A DNA stretch of 64,000 bases, from the NCBI GenBank assembly GCA_025808875.1, contig CP075528.1, positions 1,302,001 to 1,366,000 of the forward strand, given 5' to 3'. Source of the stretch: Enhydrobacter sp. (GTDB lineage Bacteria; Pseudomonadota; Alphaproteobacteria; Reyranellales; Reyranellaceae). How positions within the stretch are numbered: the first letter of the stretch is position 1; each line of letters begins with the position of its first letter. Under the pieces are notes generated by a model. It was not told the origin of the DNA. It saw only the letters and a program-made list of their open reading frames with translations, and made no database searches. The translations under genes and the position numbers were made by a program. Shown piece after piece: positions 1-8,900 of the stretch.

Positions 1-1
1 C

Positions 2-1060
2 GGTGCCATTGCCGGCATCGAGACCGGCGCAGAGATCGCCAGCGCGGCCCTGGCCATCGCCGCCGCCGCCTCAGGCGCGGGGTACTGGGCGCTGGTGCTG
101 CAGCGCATCGCTTCACCGGTTCTGTCGATGGCCGCGAGCTGGTGGATATGCGGCTGGAGACCGGCGGCTCCCCGGCCCTCCATCTTCAGGGCCGGAGGGC
201 TGCGCCATCTGCTGGCCTTCGGCGCCGGGGTCATGGGCGGCGGACTTGCCGCCGCCTTCAGCCGGAGCATCGACCAGATCCTGGTCGGCTGGCTGTGGGG
301 CGCCTCGGTGCTGGGTCTCTACGAGCGGACGACCCGGCTGCTGATGCTGCCCGTCAACACCATCAACGCGCCGGTCTATGCGGCGGCGATGCCGGCCCTG
401 AGCCGGCTGGTCGACGATGCGACGCGCTACCGGGCGCTGTTCGGCCAGATGATTCAGAAGCTCGCGCTGCTCACCATGCCGGCGTTCGGGCTGTGCGCCA
501 TGGTCGCGGACTGGGTCGTGATCGTCCTGCTCGGCGAGGCATGGCTCGAGGCGGTGCCGCTGGTGATGTTGTTCAGCCTTGCCGCCCTCGCCCTGCCGGT
601 GCAGATGGCGGCGGGCATCCTCTACATGACTCACGCCCGAGGCGGCGAGCTCCTGCGTGCCAGTCTGGTCGACGCGGCCATCGTCCTGGCGGCGATCCTG
701 GTCGGCCTTCGCTGGGGCGTGGTGGGCATTGCCGCATCGCTCGCGAGCGTCGGGCTCGTGATCCGCGCGCCCGTCGCGTTCTGGCTGGCAACGCGTGGCC
801 AGCCGGTGGCGATGGGCGATATCTGGCGCGCGATCGCGCCGCCCGCGACGGCGTCGCTGGCCATCATGGCAGCCGTCTGGTCGCTGCGCCAGCTGGTGCG
901 CTCCCCGGATGGACCGTCGCTCGGGGCGATCGCGGCCGCGACCGCGACGGCCATAGCGACGTTGATCGTCGTGCTCATTGCCTGGCCCGATACGCGCCGC
1001 GAGGCGCTCGTGCTGTCGCGTCGTGTCGGCGGCCTTCTCCCGACAGCACGCGGGCGATAG
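2..1060 (+). CDS. Lipopolysaccharide/EPS flippase (Wzx-like, MATE/MVF clan), 5' partial
   Basis: The open frame runs in from before the window, so the N-terminus is missing; 352 residues remain. The visible protein is a chain of hydrophobic segments. It begins with a glycine/alanine-rich helix followed by GYWALVLQ, a motif typical of polysaccharide flippases of the RfbX/Wzx family. It then has a typical mid-protein stretch around RSIDQILVGWLWG and ends in further helices. The expected role is moving lipid-linked oligosaccharide repeat units across the inner membrane. It converges on the minus-strand EPS operon, ending one base from the beta-helix gene, so it is probably transcribed separately but belongs to the same pathway. 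An ATG at 95 would give a shorter protein, but the coding pattern clearly continues upstream. Confidence 0.85.
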   Translation, partial: GAIAGIETGAEIASAALAIAAAASGAGYWALVLQRIASPVLSMAASWWICGWRPAAPRPSIFRAGGLRHLLAFGAGVMGGGLAAAFSRSIDQILVGWLWGASVLGLYERTTRLLMLPVNTINAPVYAAAMPALSRLVDDATRYRALFGQMIQKLALLTMPAFGLCAMVADWVVIVLLGEAWLEAVPLVMLFSLAALALPVQMAAGILYMTHARGGELLRASLVDAAIVLAAILVGLRWGVVGIAASLASVGLVIRAPVAFWLATRGQPVAMGDIWRAIAPPATASLAIMAAVWSLRQLVRSPDGPSLGAIAAATATAIATLIVVLIAWPDTRREALVLSRRVGGLLPTARGR

Positions 1061-1061
1061 T

Positions 1062-2327
1062 TCAGCTGCCGACCGTCTTGCCGTCCTCGTCGGAAGTCGG
1101 GTCACCCGCCTTCATGCGCAGGCGGCCGTTGCCGTCGACCCACAGGCGCCAGTCCCCGAGGCGGACGAGATTGTGGCTGCGCCAGCTGCCGCCGAAGCGC
1201 GCGCCGCCGGCGGAATTGCTGGCCATCTCGACCGCCTCGAAGCCGTCCTCGTATTCGATCGCACCGCTCGGCGCGATGATCGTGGCGCGGGCGTTCTTCC
1301 GGCCGCCGATGCGCGCCAGTCCCGCCGACCTGGCCCGCCCGTCGCCGCTGCCGCCGCAGCCGATCATGACGAGCTGACTCACGACATAGGCATGGATCAG
1401 CCGTTGCTGCTTGAAGATGGAATAGGCGGTGCAGCCGATCAACGTGCCGAAGTTCTGCAGCCAGATTCCCGCACCGCCACGCGCATAGTCCGGCGCCGAC
1501 TCGAAGTTGTTCTCGAACCCGCAGTTGGAGAGCAGGGTGCATCCGTTCTGTGCTGCCAGGCCATGGCGGCCGTTCAGCAGGAAATAGCAGCCGTGGTAGC
1601 CGACGTCGTAGCAGTTGTTGATCATCGACGCGCCATACTGTCCGTTCTGGCCGAACACGCAGCCGAAGACGTGGATCGCCGAGAGAATGCCGGCCTGCGC
1701 GCCATGGGCGAAAGTGGCGCCGTTCTTCTTGTTGTCGCGGAAGTAGCAGTTGATGATCTGGCCTTCGAATACATTGCCGATCAACTGCATGCCGTCGCCG
1801 CCGCAGCCCTGGATGGCGATGTCGTGCAGGCCGAAATTGTAGAGATAGTGCTCCTTGTGCTCGCACTCGATGTAGAGACCATGGCCTTCGCGACCGGTGC
1901 CGAGGATGTCGAGCCCTTCGATGGTGAAGAACCGATGGGTCGAACGGCTGATGAATTCCAGCACATTCGCTCCATTGGCGATGGTCGAATGTAGGCGTGC
2001 GCCGTGGGCGACGATGCCATGACGACGCGTGAGATCGCCGCGCTGACCGGTCGGCGGTGCGATGCGCAGGGTGCGGCCCACGCGATAGGTGCCCGGGGGC
2101 AGCATGAGGAACCCTGGGCCATCGGGAGCGAAGGCCGCATCCAGCGCCGCCTGCAGTGCAGCGCCGTCGTCGGCCGTACCGTCGCCCCGCGCGCCGAAGC
2201 TCGCGGCGGAAAGCATCTGGCGCGCCGTTTGCGCCGGCCGGGGATGGCTCTGGGCGAGCGCCGCCAGCGGTGCGGCCGTCAGGGCTGCGCCGGCGCCGAG
2301 CCCCAGGAGCGCGCGTCGATCGGTCAT
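1062..2327 (-). CDS. Secreted right-handed beta-helix protein (pectate-lyase superfamily), EPS operon
   Basis: 421 residues. The N-terminus has a twin-arginine-like signal (DRRALLGLGAGAAL ending ALAQ), so export is likely Tat-dependent. The mature part starts with the pectate_lyase_3 hallmark ASFGARGDGTADDGAALQAAL, seen in pectate lyase and tail-spike-like beta-helix proteins. It continues with repeated N/G-rich short strands (GCVFGQNGQYG, NCGFENNFES) consistent with parallel beta-helix coils. It is the last gene of the EPS run; its ATG overlaps the polymerase stop (ATGA). By position it may be a polysaccharide lyase, epimerase or binding protein acting on the polymer, but catalytic residues cannot be assigned. 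Confidence 0.8.
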   Translation of the reverse strand: MTDRRALLGLGAGAALTAAPLAALAQSHPRPAQTARQMLSAASFGARGDGTADDGAALQAALDAAFAPDGPGFLMLPPGTYRVGRTLRIAPPTGQRGDLTRRHGIVAHGARLHSTIANGANVLEFISRSTHRFFTIEGLDILGTGREGHGLYIECEHKEHYLYNFGLHDIAIQGCGGDGMQLIGNVFEGQIINCYFRDNKKNGATFAHGAQAGILSAIHVFGCVFGQNGQYGASMINNCYDVGYHGCYFLLNGRHGLAAQNGCTLLSNCGFENNFESAPDYARGGAGIWLQNFGTLIGCTAYSIFKQQRLIHAYVVSQLVMIGCGGSGDGRARSAGLARIGGRKNARATIIAPSGAIEYEDGFEAVEMASNSAGGARFGGSWRSHNLVRLGDWRLWVDGNGRLRMKAGDPTSDEDGKTVGS

Positions 2328-3685
2328 GGCGAACCTCGTGCCAGTCGGGGAAACCTTCGGCGAAGCAGACTCGGGCCCGCGTATCGTTCCGCCGGCTCCA
2401 CGGTGGCGGTCTGCAGGCTTCGGGCGTGAACAACGGAGGCTGCCGCCGCCATCATCAGCACGGCCCAGGTCTTCGGCCCCACATAGGATCCGGACGCCTG
2501 CCCGAGGATCAGCCAGACCGTCCAGCAGAAGGCGAGGCTCGAGACGCCCAGCTGCCGCAGCCAAAGGGAAAGGGCAACGAGGATCAACGAACCCCACACC
2601 AGGCCGAGATAGATCCAATGCAGCCAGAAGTAGTTGGTGATCACGTCGGCGATCTTGGGGATGCGCCAAGCCGAGTCGAACGCCGCGGAATTCATGTAGA
2701 CGGTGGTGACGTCGTTGGCGATGAAGGGTTCGCCCGTGAGGCCCGCCCCGGCGACGGGATGCTTGTGGAACATGTCGAACGCGACCAGCATCGGACCGGT
2801 GAAGCGATAGAAGAAGCTGGCATCCTTGCCACGCTCGAAGTCCGCCAGCCGCTCGGCAAAGAGGACCTTCCCGAGAACGACGGCGATGCCGACCACGAGC
2901 AGCGAGATGGCGACCGTGCCGATGATCCGCGTCGCGCGGGCTCGGCCGCCGCGCTCTCCCCCGAGAAAGACGAGGTAGGGGCAGGCCAGCAACAGCATCA
3001 GCACCAGCGTGGGGCCGGGCAGGACGACGACGCCCATCCCGATCAGAGCGACGTAGACGAGGAACTTCAGGCGCCAACGGGAAAGTGCCAGCCAGACGGC
3101 AGCGAACTGGGTATAGGCGAAGGTCACGGCCGAAGGTTCAGACGTGAAAAGCTTGGGCCTCACCTTGCCATAGAGCAACTCATCACGGCGGTCGGCATCG
3201 TAGACCTGCCCGGCGTTGTAAAGAACTTCGCGGACGCGATCGCTGATATCGCGCAGCCCCGTGTGGGCCTCGAGCAGGCAACCGACGATGATGAACAGGC
3301 AAAAGGCCAGCAGAATGGCGGCGATCTGGTCGCGACTGCCGTTGATGATGGCGAGGAAGAACGCATAGGCGATGACCAGCGAGTAGGTGATCTGCACCAG
3401 CCCGGTGAACCGCTTGCTGAGGAACGAGATGTCGGTGGCAGACAGGATCGAGCCGAGATACAGCGTCACCACCAGCAGGAGGCCGGCCAGATGGCGCGGC
3501 TCGATGCGGTCCCGCCAACGCCACAGCAGGAACAGGCCGGCAAGGCCGGACGGCGCGCAGGTCAAAGGGATCGTCGACGTGATCTGCAGCGAAACGCCGA
3601 GATAGAGACCGAGAAGGAACGTGACGATCAGCACTACGTCAAGCGCGTTCAACCCCTCGCCTGAAGCGTTGTCGCGCGCGGTCAA
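2324..3685 (-). CDS. O-antigen/EPS polymerase or ligase (Wzy-like membrane protein)
   Basis: 453 residues with about ten to twelve hydrophobic segments and a larger periplasmic loop in the C-terminal half (from about residue 245, containing FYRFTGPMLVAFDMFHKHPVAGAGLTGE). The last part, HPVAGAGLTG, resembles the conserved GxGxG-type loop of the Wzy_C/O-antigen ligase family. The start codon is TTG and overlaps the stop of the upstream glycosyltransferase (TTGA); no ATG is better placed. The role inferred from family and context is polymerisation of repeat units exported by the flippase. Sequence identity within this family is always low, so polymerase versus ligase cannot be decided. Confidence 0.75.
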   Translation of the reverse strand: MTARDNASGEGLNALDVVLIVTFLLGLYLGVSLQITSTIPLTCAPSGLAGLFLLWRWRDRIEPRHLAGLLLVVTLYLGSILSATDISFLSKRFTGLVQITYSLVIAYAFFLAIINGSRDQIAAILLAFCLFIIVGCLLEAHTGLRDISDRVREVLYNAGQVYDADRRDELLYGKVRPKLFTSEPSAVTFAYTQFAAVWLALSRWRLKFLVYVALIGMGVVVLPGPTLVLMLLLACPYLVFLGGERGGRARATRIIGTVAISLLVVGIAVVLGKVLFAERLADFERGKDASFFYRFTGPMLVAFDMFHKHPVAGAGLTGEPFIANDVTTVYMNSAAFDSAWRIPKIADVITNYFWLHWIYLGLVWGSLILVALSLWLRQLGVSSLAFCWTVWLILGQASGSYVGPKTWAVLMMAAAASVVHARSLQTATVEPAERYAGPSLLRRRFPRLARGSP

Positions 3686-4893
3686 GCGGCTGCCTCCGCT
3701 CTCCGGCCGAGCACCGAGACGATGCGATGGCCGCGGTTCGCCCAGTCGAAGCGGTCGCTACAGGCGGCGTAGGCACGGTCCTGCAGCCGATTCAACCGGT
3801 CGATGTCGTCGATGGCTTCCAGGACCCCGTGGGCGAGCGCGGTGTGGTCGGGGAAGAGCATGACGCTGTCGTTGTGGGTCAGCGGCACGCCCGCGAACGA
3901 TCCGTTCAACGCGAAGACGGGGATGCGATTGAAAACGTATTCGAGCACCTTGAGCTTGAATCCGCCCCCGTTGCGCTCCGGCACGATGGCGATGCGCGCT
4001 TCGTCCAGGTGCCGCGTGACGTCTGGGACGGTCCCGGTGAAGCGGGTCGCCGTGGCCTGTTGGCGCAGGCGATCGAAGAACGATGCCTCGCCACTGCCCA
4101 CGGCCAGGAGTTCCGCGCCGCGTTCGGCGAACATCGGATCCGCCACTTCGACGAACTCCTCGAGGTTCATGCGCTTGGCGATCCAATCGAAGGAGCCGAC
4201 GATCACGGCGCGCCGCGGCACCGCCGGATCGATGCGCCTAAGCGGCAGCCGGCGGCCCTGATATCCGGGGGTCACGACATCCATCGGCTTGTCGCTGCGT
4301 CGCGCCCGATAGAGCGACAGATCCTCTGCCGTTATCGCCGTCACGAAGTCGACCTTGTCGACGAGCTCTCGCTCCAACCTCATGACCTTCAAGGCATCGA
4401 GCCGCACGGCCTGTCTCCTGAGCAGCAGCTTCTGGCTCTGGGCGATCTGACTTCGCAGACTTTCCTCGTGGTTGTGCGAGACATAGATCAGTCGAGGCCG
4501 GTGCGACCGGCCGGCATAGTGGCGCAGCACGTCGTGCAATGCCCATCCGACGGAGATGCCATCGAAGACGATGCCGTCCCAGTCGTTGTCCTTCAGGAGC
4601 CTGCCGAGTTCCTGTCGCATTCCGGCGGTGCGACATCGATAGGCGATGTGCGGCAGTCGTGACGCCAGGCTGCCGATCCGCGTGTGGAGCGACGTGGAGG
4701 TGTCTTCCGGCAGCCACCAAACGATGTTGTCGGTTCGCTCCCCCCAGGCGCGTGGAGAGTCGGCGCGTCGCAAGCCGAGCACCTCGAGCTCGGCACCGGC
4801 CGCGGCAACGGCCGCGATGAGGCCGCCGGAATAGACGAACTGGCCATTGTATCGCGGCTCGGGGTCGGCGAGCGTGAGCCAAAGGCAGTGCAA
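3682..4893 (-). CDS. Glycosyltransferase, GT4-like
   Basis: About 403 residues if the TTG at 4893 is used. The frame stays open to an ATG at 5010, but that stretch lies inside the upstream sugar-transferase gene and reads as serine/threonine/arginine-rich out-of-frame sequence, so it is probably not translated. The protein shows a two-domain GT-B layout. The N-terminal half begins LHCLWLTLADPEPRYNGQFV. The C-terminal domain has GSFDWIAKRMNLEEF, then VGSGEASF and a nucleotide-sugar site near PERNGGGFKLKVLEY (the typical E-x7-E-like region). It transfers a sugar to the lipid-linked EPS intermediate in the cytoplasm; donor and linkage are unknown. It is co-transcribed with its neighbours, overlapping the polymerase by 4 bases. 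Confidence 0.78.
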   Translation of the reverse strand: MHCLWLTLADPEPRYNGQFVYSGGLIAAVAAAGAELEVLGLRRADSPRAWGERTDNIVWWLPEDTSTSLHTRIGSLASRLPHIAYRCRTAGMRQELGRLLKDNDWDGIVFDGISVGWALHDVLRHYAGRSHRPRLIYVSHNHEESLRSQIAQSQKLLLRRQAVRLDALKVMRLERELVDKVDFVTAITAEDLSLYRARRSDKPMDVVTPGYQGRRLPLRRIDPAVPRRAVIVGSFDWIAKRMNLEEFVEVADPMFAERGAELLAVGSGEASFFDRLRQQATATRFTGTVPDVTRHLDEARIAIVPERNGGGFKLKVLEYVFNRIPVFALNGSFAGVPLTHNDSVMLFPDHTALAHGVLEAIDDIDRLNRLQDRAYAACSDRFDWANRGHRIVSVLGRRAEAAA

Positions 4894-4912
4894 TCGTCGC
4901 TCGCGTGCGCCT

Positions 4913-6397
4913 TCAGAACGCGTGGCGCCCGGTAAAGCCTCCGAAGATCGTGCGCACGATGATCCGGAGGTCGAGCCCGATCGACCAGTGCTCGATGTAG
5001 TAAAGGTCATGCTCGACCCGCTTCCTTATCTGTTCGACGGTGTCGGTCTCGCCGCGCCAGCCGTTGACCTGAGCCCATCCCGTGATGCCCGGCTTCACGC
5101 GATGGCGTGCGTCGTAGTACTTGACGGCTTCCTGGTAGAGGAGGGGCCCGGCCTTGGCGGCGAGTGCGTGCGGGCGCGGGCCGACGATCGACATTTCGCC
5201 GCGCAGCACGTTGATGAACTGCGGCAGTTCGTCGAGGCTGGTGCGCCGCAGGAACGCACCGAGCCGGGTCACGCGCGGATCGTTGCGTCGAGTGAGTTGC
5301 TCCGCCTTGGGGTCGCTCATGTGCGCGTACATCGTGCGGAACTTGAGAACCTCGATCAGCCGGTTGTTGTAGCCGTAGCGCTTCTGGCGGAAGAGAACAG
5401 GGCCGGGGCTGTCCCATTTAATGACCGCCGCGATCGCCAACATGAGTGGCGAGATCAGCGCCAGGATCATGGCGGCGAGTACGCGATCCTCGATCGCCTT
5501 CATGATCCAGCGACCGTCGCGCAGCGGCCTGTCGATGACATTGAGGAAAGTGTGGCCGGCGATGTGGCTCGCCTCGACCGCGCCGAGCTTGAGGCCGAAG
5601 GCGTCGGGCGCCAACCGGACGTCGACGGGGACCAGACTGAGACGGTTGAGGGTATCGACCAGCGGCCGGTCTTCGCCCAGGGGGAGGGCCACGATGACGG
5701 TGTCTATTGCGTAGCGCCGGGCGTCCTCAACGAGATCGGCGACGGTGCCGCGAATTGGATGGCCCATGCATAGCGCCGGCAGATGGTCCGCCTGCTCGTC
5801 GTAGACTCCGACGATGCGTAGATTGCTCGATTGGGCGTTGAGGTCGCGCAGCAGGCGTTGGCCGATCGGCCCCGCGCCGACGATGGCGACGACTTCGCCG
5901 AGCCGTCCTTCGTCGGCCCAGTAGTGCACCAGACGCGACAGCACCAGGCGGCTGCCGCCCAGGACGATGGTGGCGCCCGAGAACCAGGCGGCGACCCATG
6001 GTCCGTCGGCGGCCGTCAGTGGCTCGAAGACGTGCGTTGCGCCGACCAGGCATCCGAGCGTCAGCGGCCAGCCCACGAATATCCGGGCAAGGGCCGAATC
6101 GAGCCGGCCGAAGACCGAGAATTTGTGTGCGCCCGCGAGATGAAGCAGGTTGACGCCGATCACGGCGCCAAGCGCCACGATGAGTCCGCCAAGACTCCAA
6201 TCGACGTCCCGGGCGTTCCAATGCAACGCGGCGACACCCGTGCCGAAGATCGCCGCCAGGTCCATGGCGACCATGAACCGGCTGATGAAGGCTTCCGATA
6301 TCGTCCGGCCGCGGCCAAAGGGGGTGGCCGCGTCGACTTCGAGCAATGCCCGTTCAAGCGGAATCACGGTAGATCCCGGCCTGACTTGATTCTTCAT
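4913..6397 (-). CDS. Undecaprenyl-phosphate hexose-1-phosphate transferase (WcaJ/WbaP/ExoY type)
   Basis: 494 residues, a full-length polyprenol-phosphate sugar transferase. The N-terminal half has four hydrophobic segments and a Rossmann-like CoA_binding_3 region (VVAIVGAGPIGQRLLRDL near 170). A further membrane helix (AAMILALISPLMLAIAAV near 310) precedes the bacterial sugar transferase catalytic domain. That domain shows DSPGPVLFRQKRYG, KFRTM, RRTSLDELPQFINVLRGEMS, VGPRPH and VKPGITGWAQVNGWRG, all signatures of the family. It should start EPS repeat-unit synthesis by moving hexose-1-phosphate from a nucleotide sugar to undecaprenyl phosphate at the inner membrane. It sits centrally in the EPS operon, 76 bases after the preceding glycosyltransferase gene. 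Confidence 0.95.
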   Translation of the reverse strand: MKNQVRPGSTVIPLERALLEVDAATPFGRGRTISEAFISRFMVAMDLAAIFGTGVAALHWNARDVDWSLGGLIVALGAVIGVNLLHLAGAHKFSVFGRLDSALARIFVGWPLTLGCLVGATHVFEPLTAADGPWVAAWFSGATIVLGGSRLVLSRLVHYWADEGRLGEVVAIVGAGPIGQRLLRDLNAQSSNLRIVGVYDEQADHLPALCMGHPIRGTVADLVEDARRYAIDTVIVALPLGEDRPLVDTLNRLSLVPVDVRLAPDAFGLKLGAVEASHIAGHTFLNVIDRPLRDGRWIMKAIEDRVLAAMILALISPLMLAIAAVIKWDSPGPVLFRQKRYGYNNRLIEVLKFRTMYAHMSDPKAEQLTRRNDPRVTRLGAFLRRTSLDELPQFINVLRGEMSIVGPRPHALAAKAGPLLYQEAVKYYDARHRVKPGITGWAQVNGWRGETDTVEQIRKRVEHDLYYIEHWSIGLDLRIIVRTIFGGFTGRHAF

Positions 6398-6473
6398 GAT
6401 GATGCTCCTTGGCGAGCGATTGTCGCCGCGTGGAGATCAGCGTGTTGTGATCAAAGTGCGACCCCTCGATCGG

Positions 6474-7694
6474 TCACATGGAAAGCACAAGCGAGGCGAA
6501 GCGTTGCGGGCTCTGCGCCTCGGTGAAGCGCCTTGCCGCGGCGCGGTCGATGAAGGTCGTCGGACCGAGTTCGACCATGCGGGCGATCCCGCGTGCGAGC
6601 TGCGAAGAGTCGGAGGAATCCACGGCCACACCGAGGCCGTGATCTCGCGTGAGTCGGCCGACGAGGCCGAACTCCTGCGCCAGCACCGGCCGGCCGGCGC
6701 GCGCCGCCCACAACAGCACGCCGCTCGAGCCGACGAAGCGTTGATACGGCGCCAAGACGACATCGCTCCGTCGCACCAGTCCGGCGAGTTCGCCGCCGGC
6801 GAGCCGTCGGTCGTCGATACGCAACCACAGTTCGGGGCGCTGGTGCGTCAGCTCCAGGAACTTCCGCTCCAGGCGCTGGCGCAGGGCGGGATCGACCTTG
6901 CCCGCGAGCAGCACGGCGACACGCGCGGCCGTCGATGGCGACAGTTTGCTCAATGCATCGAGAATCGCGAGTGGCCCCTTGCGTTCGGCAAGATACCCGA
7001 ACAGCAGGAAGCCCACGCGACCGGGAGGGACGAAGTCGTCGCTGGCCGAGGGCGTGCCCGGCAGTTCGGCCGGGAGGTGGGCCGGGTCCGGCAAGGTTTC
7101 GACCTTGTCGCCGCGCGGATAGCTGGCGCGCGCATGGGCCGGGAAAAAAGGATCGAGGGAGAACACGCGCGAGAGACAGCGGTTGCGCAGCATGAGGCGA
7201 TAGAGAACCGCCTTGCGCAGATCGCGCAGGTTCTCGGTCAGGCTGGGCACGTAGCGCCCCAACTCGCCGTAGTGCACGGAAGGTCGGAACAGGATGCCCG
7301 ACACCGACGCCCCGCCAAAACCCAGGCCGAGCGCCAGCGGCAGGCAGAGGAGGTCGACGGTCAGGAAAAAACCGGATCGGGCGGCATTGCGCTTCAGATG
7401 TCGCCGCATCGTCCACCAGCGGGCGAAGGCCGCCAGCGCCAGGGGCCGCATGGTGCACAGGCGCTCTTCCATCCTGGATAGTTCGAGCAACCGGATGCGA
7501 TCGGCCGCACCGTCGGGAATCGAACGGCCCAGCGGCGCGCGAAGTTTGCGCGGGATCAGCAGGCATATCTCGGTGCCCGCCCCCTGGACGGCCACGAAAG
7601 TCATCAAATGCTCGAGCCATTCCTGCGAATGGCCCTCGGCGTCGGGTTCGAAGATCAGTATCCGGCGACGATCAATTTCTGGCGACGAGCTCAT
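6474..7694 (-). CDS. Glycosyltransferase, GT4-like
   Basis: 406 residues with the GT-B pattern. The start is ILIFEPDAEGHSQEWLEHL, a glycan-transferase N-terminal strand and loop. The C-terminal domain has VGFLLFGYLAERKGPLAILDAL, LLAGKVDP and the conserved FVGSSGVLLWAARAGRPVLA, equivalent to the E/G-rich donor-binding stretch of GT4 enzymes. It begins 23 bases inside the end of the preceding glycosyltransferase gene, indicating translational coupling. It likely adds one sugar of the EPS repeat unit; the sugar is not predictable from sequence. Confidence 0.8.
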   Translation of the reverse strand: MSSSPEIDRRRILIFEPDAEGHSQEWLEHLMTFVAVQGAGTEICLLIPRKLRAPLGRSIPDGAADRIRLLELSRMEERLCTMRPLALAAFARWWTMRRHLKRNAARSGFFLTVDLLCLPLALGLGFGGASVSGILFRPSVHYGELGRYVPSLTENLRDLRKAVLYRLMLRNRCLSRVFSLDPFFPAHARASYPRGDKVETLPDPAHLPAELPGTPSASDDFVPPGRVGFLLFGYLAERKGPLAILDALSKLSPSTAARVAVLLAGKVDPALRQRLERKFLELTHQRPELWLRIDDRRLAGGELAGLVRRSDVVLAPYQRFVGSSGVLLWAARAGRPVLAQEFGLVGRLTRDHGLGVAVDSSDSSQLARGIARMVELGPTTFIDRAAARRFTEAQSPQRFASLVLSM

Positions 7695-8892
7695 CGAGGC
7701 GACTCATGAAAGCGCCGAGGATCTGCGGCTTGGCGTAATGCTGCTCGACGAATTGCCGGCCGTGACGACCGAGTTCGGCCCGCAGCTGCGGCGCGTCGGC
7801 GAGACGCAGCACGGCGTCGGCAAAGCTCTCGCAGTCGTCGGGTGGAACACAAAGGAAGGCGCCGCTCTGTCGCTGCAATTCCCATAACGTGCTGCCCGGA
7901 AGCGCCGTTGCCACGAAGGGGCGCCCGGCGGCCATGATGTTGAAGACCTTTGACGGCACGGCAAAAGCGGCAGCCCCGGGATTCTGCGGCACCAGATGGA
8001 TGTCTCCCGCGGCGAGGGCGTCGGCCATGGAGTCGCTGGACTGGAGTTGCTCGAGTCGCAGATTGCGCAGGCCGCGGCGGCGGATGTCGTCGTCGAGTGC
8101 CGCCAACTGGTTGCCATCGCCACGCAAGACGACTTCGATATCGGGGCGCCGCGAGGCGAGGCACTCGGCCATGTCGATGACCTGGCCGAGTCCCTGCTTA
8201 CGGCCCAGATTGCCGCTGTAGAGCACCCTGATGGAGGAGCGCGCGGGAACCTCGATCGGGTGGATGTGCTCGGTGTCGACCCACAGCGGCACGATCTCGA
8301 TCGGAGTGGTCACGCCGATCTGGCGCAATTGCCGTTTCATTTCGCGAGACAGCACCATGACGAGGTCGCATCGATTGAGGAGCGACCGCTCGGCGGCGCG
8401 CATGAGATCGACCAGGCGGCCGTTGCCCGCCATGCCGAGCTTGTCGGCCAGTCCCGACTGGATGTCGTGAACGATGGCGATGCACACGCCGCCCTTGCGC
8501 CTGGCCGCCACGGCCAGGGCGACGCAGAGGATCGAGGGACAGAGCGCCAGGACGACGGGATGGCGCGTGATGCGCCCACGCGACAACGCCACCAGGCCAC
8601 GCACGAGAAAGCCGCCCTCGTTGACGATGCGGGCGAGGGCGGAAGTCCGCCGTGGCGCACCCGACCGCAGCCGTTCGACGGCGACGGCGCCGACGGTCTC
8701 GCGTTTCAGCCGTCCGTTGCGATAGGCGGGAAACACCGTGTCGCCGGGATAGTGCGGCAGCCCGCTCACGACCGTCGTCGTCCAGCCGTGACGCGCCAAC
8801 CAATCCGCGATGTCGCTCGTGAAAGGTGCCGATCCGATCAGCTCCGGCCAGAAGTACCGGGTGACAAACAGGACCTCAGGTGGCGTCGACAT
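7672..8892 (-). CDS. Glycosyltransferase, WcaI-like GT4
   Basis: 406 residues from the ATG at 8892; the frame stays open further upstream into the Wzc gene, but no convincing start lies there. The N-terminus VLFVTRYFWPELIGSAPFTSD plus SGLPHYPGDTVFP matches the colanic-acid glycosyltransferase WcaI group. The C-terminal domain has RVLYSGNLGRKQGLGQVIDMA, VLRGDGNQ and VPSKVFNIMAAGRPFVATA, the GT4 donor-binding signature (S-K-x-x-x-x-M-A-A-G-x-P). The gene starts 8 bases after the Wzc-like gene and overlaps the next glycosyltransferase. It probably elongates the lipid-linked repeat unit in the cytoplasm. Confidence 0.85.
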   Translation of the reverse strand: MSTPPEVLFVTRYFWPELIGSAPFTSDIADWLARHGWTTTVVSGLPHYPGDTVFPAYRNGRLKRETVGAVAVERLRSGAPRRTSALARIVNEGGFLVRGLVALSRGRITRHPVVLALCPSILCVALAVAARRKGGVCIAIVHDIQSGLADKLGMAGNGRLVDLMRAAERSLLNRCDLVMVLSREMKRQLRQIGVTTPIEIVPLWVDTEHIHPIEVPARSSIRVLYSGNLGRKQGLGQVIDMAECLASRRPDIEVVLRGDGNQLAALDDDIRRRGLRNLRLEQLQSSDSMADALAAGDIHLVPQNPGAAAFAVPSKVFNIMAAGRPFVATALPGSTLWELQRQSGAFLCVPPDDCESFADAVLRLADAPQLRAELGRHGRQFVEQHYAKPQILGAFMSRLDELVARN

Positions 8893-8900
8893 GACTCTCG

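Noticed and set aside
4894..5010. ATG at 5010 as start of the GT4 gene
   Set aside because: The extra residues overlap the sugar-transferase gene and read as Ser/Thr/Arg low-complexity; the conserved fold starts at about 4893.
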